A stretch of DNA of 64,000 nucleotides from CG2-30-36-39 sp964433225 (lineage in GTDB: Bacteria; Patescibacteriota; Microgenomatia; UBA1400; PJMF01): the NCBI GenBank assembly GCA_964433225.1, contig CAYSQA010000002.1, forward strand, positions 53,192 through 117,191. The letters are read 5' to 3'. Of this stretch, positions 41,609 to 50,643 are shown one piece after another. Position numbers and translations under genes: made by a program. The notes below the pieces were generated by a model. That model saw only the letters and a list, made by a program, of their open reading frames with translations. It had not been told where the DNA came from and ran no database searches. How positions within the stretch are numbered: position 1 is the first letter of the stretch; each line of letters opens with the position of its first letter.

Positions 41609-42155
41609 CAAGTTTTCTCAATCTAATCGAACTAGTAAACAGCAAATGAAAAACTCATTTGCTGTTTTTGTAGCTTTGATTCTAATTGTTTGGGGTAGTT
41701 TTTACTTTGCTCGTAAATTTTTTTGGCAAAGTTATACCATTAGTAAAGTTTTACAGAATGAAGATTCTTTTGTTACAGAGGTTAGTTTTCCAAGTTTAAA
41801 TATTAATAGAGATGTTGTAACTACTCATGTCAAAAACGGAGAGTGGTTATTGGTTGATAATGCCGCTAACTATGTTTATGAGTCTGCTAGGCCTGGTGAT
41901 GTTGGACCAATTATAATTTATGGTCATAACACTCCAGCGGTTTTTGGTCAGCTAACTCAATTAGTAGTTGGACAAGATATCATAGTTAAAACAGCCAATG
42001 GCCAAAAATTTTATTATTTGGTTGAAGCCAAAAAAGTGGTTAATCCAGAAGAAGTAGAGTTACTTGAAAGCAATCAAGAAACCTTGATTATTTATACTTG
42101 TACTGGCTTTTTGGATAGTAAAAGATTAGTGATATTAGCTAAACCACTTTTTTAA
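41583..42155 (+). CDS. Class E/F-like sortase
   Basis: The 190-residue protein has a basic N-terminus and one membrane helix (~25-45). The catalytic triad is IIYGHNT (H115), IIYTCTGF (C173) and R181 in SKRLVI. Sortases cleave at the sorting motif and link the protein to the cell wall. The 26-bp overlap with the surface-protein gene makes that protein its likely substrate. Confidence 0.92.
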   Translation: MPTAKRKTNKFSQSNRTSKQQMKNSFAVFVALILIVWGSFYFARKFFWQSYTISKVLQNEDSFVTEVSFPSLNINRDVVTTHVKNGEWLLVDNAANYVYESARPGDVGPIIIYGHNTPAVFGQLTQLVVGQDIIVKTANGQKFYYLVEAKKVVNPEEVELLESNQETLIIYTCTGFLDSKRLVILAKPLF

Positions 42156-42208
42156 ATTTTTAATTTTTTCGCTTGTAATTTGTTGAGGAGCTCTTCATAC
42201 TAGAGGAT

Positions 42209-44287
42209 ATGTCTACTCTCCTTTATAGAAAAAAAAGGCACTCTTTTTTGTTGAGTCTATTGTTGATTTTGTTTGTTTTAACCGCTGGTTTATCAGCTTT
42301 GATTTTTTTGAATGATAACCAAGATCTTCGACAACAGGCTTGGTTGGGGAATAATGATGTTGGCAACAACTGTTTAAATGGTGAGTGTGACAGCCAAGAT
42401 TTAACTGAAGTATTTATCTCTTCCAAGAATAACTATAAGTTGGTTTTTTCTAGTAATATCGGCTGGCAACAAGCAACAGACCAAGATTTACTAGGTAATG
42501 ACCCAAGTCTGTTTATTTTCCGGAATGAATTTGGTTTTGTTTCTGTTTATTTGGATATTTATGAATTAACTGAGGAAGAAAGAAAGTTAACAATTGATCA
42601 GTTAGCAACTGCTTTTTCAGAAAAATTGGTTGCTGAAAAGGGAGCTGATTATTTAGGCATGGACTTGGTTGATTTGGGAGAAAGAACAGTGATTAGGTAT
42701 CAATTCACTGAAGAAATTATAGGTGAAAAGGCAGTGTATTATGAGTTTCTTATTCCAGGAAAAAATCATTATTTAGAAGCAGAGGTTAGATTGACTCATT
42801 CAACAGTAGTAGATAGCAAATTAACAGAGTTTTTGAATGCTTTGGCTTTTGTTGATGAGGCTGGGGGGGTAGTTAAGGGTGCAACCACTGATAAGTTTGT
42901 TTTTGCTGAATCTGAAATTGCAGAATTAGTCAAACCTTCGGTGGCCAATATTCTTCATTTGTATTGTAAAGAAATCAGGGTTTCTAAAGAGATTCCAGCG
43001 CTATATTTACGCCCTAGTTATCAGTTTTGTAATGGTAATTTTGGTTCAGGATTTTTAGTTGATGGTTCTGGCTTGTTGGCGACCAATGGTCATGTAGTCA
43101 CTACTTACCCGGAACAAGACTTAATTGGTGGTTTGAACCAAGGAGATCAAGCCATAGCTAGTTTTTTAGTTGATTTTGTTAGAGAAGCTTTGGCAACTAA
43201 AGGCTTACAAACTACTCCAGCTGAGGGAGTTAATTTTACTCGGCAGATGTTAGAAAATCCTTCTGGAGTGCAAGTGTTGGTTAACTCAATTTATGATTTA
43301 CTCGAAACGAAAGCTATTGATGTTGTCCCAGTTGCTGAAAAATATTTGGTTAATCTTGGTAAAGAACCTTTTGATTTCAATGTTAAAAAGCTGACTTTAG
43401 ATAATATTGAGAGTTTTGTTAATCCCAAAGAGGCAATTTTTTCGGCCAGTTTGATTGGAACTGATTATGCCAATTTGTTTGCTAAGGCAGTGGTAATGGG
43501 TCAGGAGAAACCAATGGGTTCTGATGTAGCTTTGCTCAAGATAAATACAGATAAAAACTATACTTATCCCAGTTTGAAACTAGGGTCTGTCGATGACTTA
43601 AAAGAGGGAGACGCAGTTTTAGTCATTGGTTTTCCTGGAGCGGTGAGCGGCTCTGATAGTGGTCCAGTTTTGATTGATTATGCTTCATCAAGCACTAGAG
43701 CGACAATTACGAGAGGAATTGTCAGTTCGATTAAAAAAGATAATCAGGGCAATAATTTGATTCAAACAGATGCGAGTATTGGTCATGGTAACAGTGGTGG
43801 CCCAGCTTTTAACGATCGAGGAGAAGTGATTGGTATTGCTACTTATGGCATTATGGATGAAGTCGGCAGTTTTAATTTCTTAAGAGATATCGAAGATTTA
43901 AGAAATTTAGCCATGGATGAATCCCAACCACTCCAAAATGATGCGAGTGAAACTTATCAAAATTGGGAAACGGCTTTGGCTTATTATTGGCAAAATAGAT
44001 TTAGTAAGTCGTTAGAGTTTTTGACCAAAGTAGAAGAATCATATCCAGTTCATCCAACTGTTGAACAAATTGAAAAAGAAGCAACAGAGTTAATTGCTGA
44101 AGGTAAAGATGTGGATCTGATTTTTGGCATGAAGAAAAGCTTACTTTATACTTTGGGAGGAATTGTTAGTTTGGTTATATTGGTGGGAGTGGTGGTTTGG
44201 CTTTTAGTTAGAAAAAATAAAGCTTTACCTCAACAAGTTCAAGTGACGAGTGAAATTCCAAACTCAAATGATTCCACGATTACTTAA
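42209..44287 (+). CDS. Membrane-bound trypsin-like (HtrA-type) serine protease
   Basis: The protein has 692 residues, with a membrane helix near 13-35 and a second near 645-667. The N-terminal domain (~70-215) is unknown. The protease domain runs from ~235 to ~560 with ATNGHVV (H295), MGSDVALLK (D439) and GHGNSGGPA (S529). The gap between His and Asp (144 residues) is much longer than the ~30-40 of HtrA because of an inserted helical segment (~305-430). No PDZ domain is visible. A short helical repeat region (~565-635) precedes the last helix. It probably acts on envelope proteins outside the membrane. The gene starts 53 bp after the sortase. Confidence 0.88.
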   Translation: MSTLLYRKKRHSFLLSLLLILFVLTAGLSALIFLNDNQDLRQQAWLGNNDVGNNCLNGECDSQDLTEVFISSKNNYKLVFSSNIGWQQATDQDLLGNDPSLFIFRNEFGFVSVYLDIYELTEEERKLTIDQLATAFSEKLVAEKGADYLGMDLVDLGERTVIRYQFTEEIIGEKAVYYEFLIPGKNHYLEAEVRLTHSTVVDSKLTEFLNALAFVDEAGGVVKGATTDKFVFAESEIAELVKPSVANILHLYCKEIRVSKEIPALYLRPSYQFCNGNFGSGFLVDGSGLLATNGHVVTTYPEQDLIGGLNQGDQAIASFLVDFVREALATKGLQTTPAEGVNFTRQMLENPSGVQVLVNSIYDLLETKAIDVVPVAEKYLVNLGKEPFDFNVKKLTLDNIESFVNPKEAIFSASLIGTDYANLFAKAVVMGQEKPMGSDVALLKINTDKNYTYPSLKLGSVDDLKEGDAVLVIGFPGAVSGSDSGPVLIDYASSSTRATITRGIVSSIKKDNQGNNLIQTDASIGHGNSGGPAFNDRGEVIGIATYGIMDEVGSFNFLRDIEDLRNLAMDESQPLQNDASETYQNWETALAYYWQNRFSKSLEFLTKVEESYPVHPTVEQIEKEATELIAEGKDVDLIFGMKKSLLYTLGGIVSLVILVGVVVWLLVRKNKALPQQVQVTSEIPNSNDSTIT

Positions 44288-45164
44288 AGATTTCAAAAGA
44301 AGCTCTGGCAATATTTGAAATTGTTTCTTCTTGTTTCTCTAAATTATTTCCGGCGGTCATAATACATAGAATGTAGGGTGTTGAAGAATAAATAATACCA
44401 CAGTCGTGAAGCTGATAAGCGTTGCTATCTTTATAGTATCTAATTCCATATTTGTGGGCAACTGTTAAGTCTGATGGTAAATATCTTTTCAATCCATTAT
44501 TGTAATCAGTTTGACTCATAATTTCTAAAGCTTTATTTGACATTTCCCCATTTAAATATTCGGCATTATAAAGAATTCGATAGATTCCTGAATATTGATC
44601 TATTGAGATTAGGTCAGCTTCATTTTCATCACTCAAAAGACCTAGTGATTTATAAGTTTGTTTTATTGATGGTTGTAAGTTTATAGTTTCATCAATACTA
44701 GCTAGGTTTAACAACCTCACTGCGGTATTGTCTGATTTTATGATCATTGTTTTTATTAAGTCATCAATTGTATATGTTTGGCCGACTTTTAGAGTTTGGT
44801 CAAAAATAGGATCGTATTCAAGATCATTAACAAATGATTTTTCATAGTTTATTTTTCTTGTTAAGAGATTTTTGTTGTTTTCAGCACTTTTTAAGTAGGC
44901 AATCATTGTTGGAACTTTTAGTAAGCTAGCACCATCAAAAATATTTTGTGGATTAACGCTCAGCCATGGGCCATTATTCAAATCTCTAAAGTAAACAGAA
45001 GTATTGAAAGTATTTTTGTTTTCATCAATGATCTGAATTAAAAAATCTTGAAATTCTAGTAATTTATTTTGAGATATTTGGCTGTTTTTATAATGAGGAG
45101 ATATAAACTTGAGTTTTGTTTGTTGTTGGTCATTATTTTGTTCGATTTCATTGTTTTCTGCCAC
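44280..45164 (-). CDS. Beta-lactamase/transpeptidase-fold serine hydrolase, probably membrane anchored
   Basis: Read from the GTG at 45164 the protein has 294 residues and a class A beta-lactamase-like fold: SLLK (S80-K83), SDN (144-146) and HKYG (K238-G240) in place of KTG. It could be a beta-lactamase or a D,D-peptidase acting on peptidoglycan. The frame stays open for 51 more codons upstream to CTG at 45317-45315. It encodes a hydrophobic helix (SIILVLFIAIFIGIK) just before the domain, as expected of an anchored enzyme. No ATG, GTG or TTG occurs in that extension. AAAGGA precedes the CTG at suitable spacing. The true start is therefore unresolved. It overlaps the trypsin-like gene by 8 bp. 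Confidence 0.8.
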   Translation of the reverse strand: MAENNEIEQNNDQQQTKLKFISPHYKNSQISQNKLLEFQDFLIQIIDENKNTFNTSVYFRDLNNGPWLSVNPQNIFDGASLLKVPTMIAYLKSAENNKNLLTRKINYEKSFVNDLEYDPIFDQTLKVGQTYTIDDLIKTMIIKSDNTAVRLLNLASIDETINLQPSIKQTYKSLGLLSDENEADLISIDQYSGIYRILYNAEYLNGEMSNKALEIMSQTDYNNGLKRYLPSDLTVAHKYGIRYYKDSNAYQLHDCGIIYSSTPYILCIMTAGNNLEKQEETISNIARASFEIFK

Positions 45165-45297
45165 ATCAAAGCTAAGATAACCATTTTTAATACCAATAAA
45201 AATGGCTATAAATAAAACTAGAATAATTGAAAAGCGGAATGTTTCTTTCGTAGCTACGAATTTAGCTGATTTATTAACAAAGTCAATAGAGCAAAGT

Positions 45298-46551
45298 TTA
45301 CTTTGTATCCCAGGCAGTGATTTCCTTTTGAGGAATAGTGATTTTTTTTCTATTTAAAATCAAAGTTATAACCGCAAAAAAGCCGACCATTATTCCCAAA
45401 TAACTGAATGATTTTTGTTCGCCAAAAAGATCGCCGATAAAGCCAGCTGCAATTGGGGCAGTAATATAAGCCATACTGTAAATCGAGGAAGATAAGGCAA
45501 TTAGGTGCTTTTTGTGAATACCCATTCTTTCTTCCAAATCTGAGTAGCTAGATTCTATCAATGGATAAGCAAATGAGACTAATAGTCCTATGCTAAAAGT
45601 TGTGAGTAAGACACCATGTCCAACCTTAATATTGCCCAAAATTACCAGTAATAAAGCATTAATGATCAGTAATAAAGTCGCTTTTTTTTCTTTGTTGATA
45701 TTTATACCTTTTTTAATCAGAATAACTTGAGCAATCAGCATCGGAGCCATGTAAAGAGGCATAATAAAAATAGCTAATGGGTAACTTGCTGTTGTTTTTT
45801 CAGCAAAAACTGCCCCGGTTGTCCAGAAAGTGGCATCGATTGAGGTGGTTAAAAAATTCAGTAAAATAATAGGCCAGACTTTTTTTCCAAGGGAAACCCA
45901 GTGACTTAACTCCATAGCCGGTTGTATGGCAATTGGTTGAGTTTTCTCTGGTTCTTTAGTTTTCTTGTTGCTCTCTTTGAAAAAACTTAGTAATAGCTGG
46001 GCAACCATCAAAGCTATTAAACTGACAATAATCACCGAGAAATTGCCTCTTACTAATAGAATACTAGCGACAATTGGTCCTAGTAGGTAGGCAAAACTTT
46101 TACCCAGATCTATTTCTGCCCAGGCATTGGTATAAAGTTTTTTACTGACATGCTCTGAAACATACATTTTGCTAGCAAAAGTCAAAAATTCATAATAAAT
46201 TCCCCAAGAAGAAACCGCCAAAATAAAGATCCACCAGTAAGGGAACTGCAAAGATAACATTAATAGACCAATAAAACCTGCCAGAAAAAATAAAGTAAAA
46301 TTTAGTGTTTTTTTTTCACTAATGGTAGGAAATAGCTGTGGGAACAAAAAATCAGTAGCTAGGCCAACTACAGATGAAAAAGAAATGATTAAACCCATAA
46401 TCATCGAGCTAGAAAAAGTCAAATCAAGATAAGTGGGTAGCCAAAAAGCCAAAATTGCATCTGCAAAAAAGACAATTGTAACAATCAAAATATAATGGAG
46501 CAGTTTTTGACTACTTTGATTTTTGGCTAAGAAAAAAGTATGTTTGAGCAT
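45298..46551 (-). CDS. MFS-family transporter
   Basis: The 417-residue protein has about twelve hydrophobic helices split by a central polar loop (~197-210, KESNKKTKEPEK). It shows an LGKSFAYLLGP motif in the first half. Substrate unknown. It starts 3 bp after the LCP gene on the same strand, so the two are likely co-transcribed. Its 3' end touches the upstream reading of the beta-lactamase-like gene. Confidence 0.85.
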   Translation of the reverse strand: MLKHTFFLAKNQSSQKLLHYILIVTIVFFADAILAFWLPTYLDLTFSSSMIMGLIISFSSVVGLATDFLFPQLFPTISEKKTLNFTLFFLAGFIGLLMLSLQFPYWWIFILAVSSWGIYYEFLTFASKMYVSEHVSKKLYTNAWAEIDLGKSFAYLLGPIVASILLVRGNFSVIIVSLIALMVAQLLLSFFKESNKKTKEPEKTQPIAIQPAMELSHWVSLGKKVWPIILLNFLTTSIDATFWTTGAVFAEKTTASYPLAIFIMPLYMAPMLIAQVILIKKGININKEKKATLLLIINALLLVILGNIKVGHGVLLTTFSIGLLVSFAYPLIESSYSDLEERMGIHKKHLIALSSSIYSMAYITAPIAAGFIGDLFGEQKSFSYLGIMVGFFAVITLILNRKKITIPQKEITAWDTK

Positions 46552-46554
46552 TTT

Positions 46555-47628
46555 TTAATTAATTAAATTATAAATGTAATCATGGACATTTTGCCAAGAT
46601 GATTTTGGTTGAACCACATAGGCTCCTTGAGAAGAATGCCCACTAGTAAAGACGTTTTCTGTCGATAGATTGATTTTTATTATTTGATGAGTCCTGGTAC
46701 TTTTGAGTAATGGCCATAGTTTTTCAGCCAAGTTAACATTTAGATCAGTTTGAGTATGTTCTGCAAACTGTTTGAAAACAGCTGGAATATTGTCTATTCC
46801 TTCTAATGAAAAAAGCTTTTCTTTAATTGCTAGTAACACTTCATGTTGTCTTTTTGACCTAGAAAAATCACCCCCACTAGAGCCATGCCTAGACCGGACA
46901 AATTTTAAGGCATCTCCACCCTCCATGTGCACCATTCCAGCGGGATAGTACAGATGTTCATAGCGACAAACAAATTGTTTTTCAAGTTCAAAACCAGAAT
47001 ATTGGGCAGATAATTCTGCTACTTCCTCTGGGGTTTTGCCACAGGTATTTAGCTCCTCTCCTTTTATTGGATACCAGGGGTCATCTAGTGGCTCGCTAAC
47101 CTTGACATCGATTCCTCCTAACTCTTCACCAATAATTCTTTGAAAACCAACAAAATCAACTGCTAAATAGTAATCGATTGGTAAACCAGTGACTACTTCA
47201 GCCATTTTTTTAGTGGTGGTGGCCTGATTATCATTCTTTTGTCTATCTAAGTTATAAGCAGCGTTGATTTTATTTTCTGTTCCATTGGGCAAAGAAACCC
47301 ACAAATCTCTGGGGATTGAGATCATGACGGTTTTTGCTTGGATAAAATCAAAGTGAATAACTTGAACGACATCAGATAAAAATCCTCCTTGATGTCCAGC
47401 TCCACCATAACCAAGCAATAACACAGTTAAAGATTCTTTATCTTCTGTATTTCTGGTTTGTTCTTGGTTAAATTGGGGAATAAATGAGTTTACTTTGTTA
47501 GTGGTTAGTTGGTTTTTACCTAGTAGGTAAGTAGTAATAGCAGTTGAAGTAATAATGCCTAAAAAAACCCCCCAAAGCCATTTTTTTTGTTTAATAATTA
47601 TTATTAATTGTTGAAGAAAACTCAGCAT
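46555..47628 (-). CDS. LytR-CpsA-Psr (LCP) family phosphotransferase
   Basis: The protein has 357 residues with a membrane helix at ~17-37 and an extracytoplasmic LCP domain: LTVLLLGYGG, FLSDVVQVIHFD, TVMISIPRDLWVSLP, NKINAAYNLD, and a later FVRSRHGSSGGDFSRSKRQHEVL with the conserved Arg residues. LCP proteins attach polymers such as teichoic acids or capsule to peptidoglycan. A Cys pair flanks a small insert (GEELNTCGK, EKQFVCRYEH). It fits with the sortase and protease set as part of cell-envelope assembly. Confidence 0.93.
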   Translation of the reverse strand: MLSFLQQLIIIIKQKKWLWGVFLGIITSTAITTYLLGKNQLTTNKVNSFIPQFNQEQTRNTEDKESLTVLLLGYGGAGHQGGFLSDVVQVIHFDFIQAKTVMISIPRDLWVSLPNGTENKINAAYNLDRQKNDNQATTTKKMAEVVTGLPIDYYLAVDFVGFQRIIGEELGGIDVKVSEPLDDPWYPIKGEELNTCGKTPEEVAELSAQYSGFELEKQFVCRYEHLYYPAGMVHMEGGDALKFVRSRHGSSGGDFSRSKRQHEVLLAIKEKLFSLEGIDNIPAVFKQFAEHTQTDLNVNLAEKLWPLLKSTRTHQIIKINLSTENVFTSGHSSQGAYVVQPKSSWQNVHDYIYNLIN

Positions 47629-47766
47629 AAAACTTGCATCAGAATAGCTTGTTTATTGGATTAAATAAAGATGAAAGATCAATAATATTGATTTTTGGTT
47701 TTATCATTATGGTTTTAATTGGTAATGAGTATAGTTTCCAAGTCTTAATGACTTGATGTTTAAGGT

Positions 47767-47772
47767 TATAAT
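47767..47772 (+). promoter_or_regulatory. -10 box of queA
   Basis: TATAAT is followed by 9 nt and the ATG at 47782, with no Shine-Dalgarno sequence. Confidence 0.6.
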
Positions 47773-47781
47773 GGTGGGCCT

Positions 47782-48837
47782 ATGGATATTAATTTATTTG
47801 ATTATTTTTTACCCAAAACCAGCATTGCTCAGTTCCCAGCTGAGCCTAGAGATTCAGCCAAACTATTAGTAATTAATCGACAAACAACCAAATTTCAGCA
47901 TTTAGTTTTTAGTGATATTAGTGAGTTATTAACGGCTAACGATGTTTTGGTAATCAATGAAAGTAAGGTTTTTCCAGCTAGGTTATTTGGGGAAAAAGAG
48001 TCTGGAAAGGCGGCAGAATTACTTTTACTAAGACCTTTAGGTGAAAATAAATGGACAGCTATTGGTAAACCAAGTTTAAAAATTCAGCAAAAAATTATTT
48101 TTAATCCAACTAGTTTTGCTAAAGTCTTGGAAAAATCAGTCTCTGGGGAGTTACAAGTAGAGATTATAAGTAATGAAAATATTGATAAGTTATTAGATAA
48201 ACATGGTCACACACCAATTCCTCCATATATTGAAAGCGAATTATCAGAAAATGATTTAAGGAAAAAATATCAAACTGTTTATGCCAAGAATCGTGGGTCT
48301 GCGGCAGCGCCAACTGCTGGTTTACATTTTACTGATAATTTATTAAAAAAACTGCAGGCAAGAGGTGTTCAGATAGAAAAAATAACACTTCATGTTGGTT
48401 TGGGCACTTTTCAAAATTTAAGACCAGAAAATCTTAAAACTAAAAAACTCCATCAAGAGTTTTATGAGGTAGAAAAAAAAGTAGCAGAAAGACTTAACCA
48501 AGCTAAAAAAGTTGGTAAGAGAATTATTGCGGTTGGTACTACTTCGGCTAGAACTTTGGAAAGTGTGGTTGAGAATGGTCAAATCAAGCCAAGAACAGGT
48601 TCTACTGACTTATTTATTTTTCCTCCATATAAATTTGAGTTTGTTGATTCTTTAATTACCAACTTTCATTTGCCAAAATCTAGTCTATTAATGTTGGTTA
48701 GTTCTTTGGTATCTTTTCCCAATACCTCTATCAATTTTAATGATTTTACTAGTTGTTTAATTGGTAAAGCTTATCTAGAAGCAATCAAGAAAAACTATCG
48801 ATTTTTTAGTTTCGGCGATGCAATGTGGATTAAGTAA
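47782..48837 (+). CDS. queA: S-adenosylmethionine:tRNA ribosyltransferase-isomerase
   Basis: The 351-residue protein matches QueA through its length: FDYFLPKTSIAQFPAEPRDSAKLLV at the N-terminus, NESKVFPARLFG, TAGLHFTDNLL, HVGLGTFQ, AVGTTSARTLESV and TNFHLPKSSLLMLVS. It adds the epoxycyclopentane ring to preQ1 in tRNA during queuosine synthesis. No tgt or queD is seen nearby. The other queuosine genes must be elsewhere or absent; salvage of preQ1 would be needed. Confidence 0.95.
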   Translation: MDINLFDYFLPKTSIAQFPAEPRDSAKLLVINRQTTKFQHLVFSDISELLTANDVLVINESKVFPARLFGEKESGKAAELLLLRPLGENKWTAIGKPSLKIQQKIIFNPTSFAKVLEKSVSGELQVEIISNENIDKLLDKHGHTPIPPYIESELSENDLRKKYQTVYAKNRGSAAAPTAGLHFTDNLLKKLQARGVQIEKITLHVGLGTFQNLRPENLKTKKLHQEFYEVEKKVAERLNQAKKVGKRIIAVGTTSARTLESVVENGQIKPRTGSTDLFIFPPYKFEFVDSLITNFHLPKSSLLMLVSSLVSFPNTSINFNDFTSCLIGKAYLEAIKKNYRFFSFGDAMWIK

Positions 48838-48838
48838 A

Positions 48839-49585
48839 TTAAAATGATTTAGCAGAAATCGATAAAAAATTTACTAGACCAATAGCCAAAGTTTGATATT
48901 GACCTAAAAATAAAAGTAAACCGAATAACAAAACAATTGCTCCTGATATATAAGTAATATACTTACTGATGTGTTTGTATCTTTTTAGTAAGGGGACAAG
49001 TTTTTCAAAAGCTAACGAGACGAGCAAGAATGGTGTGCCGATTCCCAAACCAAAGCTAACTAGTAGTAAGGAGCCGATTATTGTTGTTTCTGCTTGGGCA
49101 GACCAGTAAAGAATTACTGCTAGGACTGGCCCAATACAAGGTGTCCAGCTAAAACCAAAGCCTAGCCCTGTAAACAACGCATGAAGGTAGATATTTTTTT
49201 CAAAAAAATTATTTAAATTAGTTTGTTTTTCTTTGGCTAAAAATCTTGATTTGAAAATGCCCAAGAGATAAAGACCAAAAACTATAAAGAAAACTCCGCT
49301 TACTTTTTCAATCATTGGCCGATAAACAATCAATAAGCCAGCCAATCTTTGAAGTAATAAGCCCATCAAAACAAAACTCAGGACAAAGCCAAAAACAAAA
49401 ATACTGGCTGTTTTAAAGATTTTAAGACTATTTTCTTTTTTATCTAAATCTCTGAAAGCAATTCCTGATAAATAACCCAAGTAAGTAGGAACTAAAGGTA
49501 AGATACAAGAAGCAAAGAAAGTTAACAAGCCAGCTAAGTAAGCCGTGATAAAACCGACTTGAGAACCATCTAATGAAAAACTCAT
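48839..49585 (-). CDS. CcdA-type thiol-disulfide transmembrane protein
   Basis: The 248-residue protein has six hydrophobic helices and the two conserved membrane Cys: FFASCILPLVPTYLGYLSG (C27) and SWTPCIGPVLAVIL (C150). CcdA/DsbD-type proteins carry reducing equivalents from cytoplasmic thioredoxin to extracytoplasmic thiols. Two anchored cytochrome b5-like proteins and an MsrQ-like protein lie within the next 1.7 kb, so this block may form one redox system. The gene is convergent with queA, 1 bp apart. Confidence 0.9.
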   Translation of the reverse strand: MSFSLDGSQVGFITAYLAGLLTFFASCILPLVPTYLGYLSGIAFRDLDKKENSLKIFKTASIFVFGFVLSFVLMGLLLQRLAGLLIVYRPMIEKVSGVFFIVFGLYLLGIFKSRFLAKEKQTNLNNFFEKNIYLHALFTGLGFGFSWTPCIGPVLAVILYWSAQAETTIIGSLLLVSFGLGIGTPFLLVSLAFEKLVPLLKRYKHISKYITYISGAIVLLFGLLLFLGQYQTLAIGLVNFLSISAKSF

Positions 49586-49722
49586 ATCATCATTATACTT
49601 TCTTTCTAAATAAAAGCTTAGTAATTCAGCTCACAGTTTTTGTAATTTTTTTCACTCATTCATGCTTAGTTATTAGTTATACTGTAATCTGAAATTGAGT
49701 TATTAAGTAACCGAGGTTTTTT

Positions 49723-50148
49723 ATGACCAAAAAATTTTTTTTAATTTTGTTATTGTTAGTAGCAGCTGGTTTTTTACTTAATAAGTATCTAGTTTCTAGC
49801 CAGGATAAGCCAATACCAGCTGTCACTGACTTGCCTGGTCAGGAGCAACAACCTGTTGGGGTTGATAACCAGCCGACTGGTGACAACCAAAATGGAATGA
49901 AAACATATACTTTAGCTGATGTTAAAGAACATTCCTCAGCTAGTGATTGTTGGTTGGCTATAGAAGGTAAGGTTTATGATGTAACAGCTTACATCAAACA
50001 AGGGATTCATCCAGGTGGAGAGGCAATTTTAATGGGGTGTGGTTCAGATGCTACAGAATTATTTAGAAATCGTCCCAACGGCAGTGGCTCTCACTCTGCC
50101 AAAGCCGAAAGTTATTTAGTAAATTTTTATCTTGGTGATTTAGAGTAA
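49723..50148 (+). CDS. Membrane-anchored cytochrome b5-like protein (copy 1)
   Basis: The protein has 141 residues, with an N-terminal membrane anchor (~4-22), a Pro/Gln-rich linker (~28-58), then a cytochrome b5 domain (~62-140). The axial heme ligands would be H96 in IHPGG and H124 in GSHSAKA. Two Cys (C76 in SDCW, C106 in GCG) are in the positions common in bacterial b5 domains and could form a disulfide. The fold faces outward, consistent with extracytoplasmic electron transfer. GAGG precedes the ATG. A paralogue follows 72 bp downstream. Confidence 0.9.
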   Translation: MTKKFFLILLLLVAAGFLLNKYLVSSQDKPIPAVTDLPGQEQQPVGVDNQPTGDNQNGMKTYTLADVKEHSSASDCWLAIEGKVYDVTAYIKQGIHPGGEAILMGCGSDATELFRNRPNGSGSHSAKAESYLVNFYLGDLE

Positions 50149-50220
50149 TTTTCCTGCTTTAAGCCAGCTAAAATTTAAATTAGAATGGATAGTTATTAGT
50201 AATTATCTATTTTTTTAATC

Positions 50221-50643
50221 ATGCCCAAAAAACTGCCTGCCAAAACTAACAAGAAAATCAAGCAAAGAAAAAAGACAACTAAAAATCCCCGTTTTAAATC
50301 TCTAGTTATTAGTTTGTTAGTGATTATTTTTGGTGGAGGTTTTTTAATTTTTAACTATTACCCAAACCAAAAACAACAAGCAGTTGAAAGTAATACTTTT
50401 TCTTTAGAAGAAGTAGCTGAACATGCGACTGCAGAAGACTGTTGGATGGCTATTGAGGGTAGGGTTTATGATGTGACTCTTTATATTGCAGAACAAGTTC
50501 ATCCTGGAGGTAAAGCCATGAACAAAGGTTGTGGCAAAGATGCTACTGAGATGTGGAATAATATTGGTAAAGAGACTAAACGACCTCATTCTGCTGAAGC
50601 CATGTCTTTATTGCAGAATTTTTATCTTGGTGAACTTAACTAG
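50221..50643 (+). CDS. Membrane-anchored cytochrome b5-like protein (copy 2)
   Basis: The 140-residue protein is a paralogue of the preceding one: a Lys-rich cytoplasmic start, a membrane helix (~28-46), then a b5 domain with DCWMAIEGRVYDVT, heme ligands H94 (VHPGG) and H123 (RPHSAEA), and Cys C74 and C104. The anchor and linker differ from copy 1 (basic lead, short linker). Its 3' end overlaps the MsrQ-like gene by 8 bp in convergent orientation. Confidence 0.9.
   Translation: MPKKLPAKTNKKIKQRKKTTKNPRFKSLVISLLVIIFGGGFLIFNYYPNQKQQAVESNTFSLEEVAEHATAEDCWMAIEGRVYDVTLYIAEQVHPGGKAMNKGCGKDATEMWNNIGKETKRPHSAEAMSLLQNFYLGELN

Noticed and set aside
49723..50643. Tandem b5-like genes as a recent duplication artefact of assembly
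   Set aside because: The anchors, linkers and many domain residues differ, so they are diverged paralogues.
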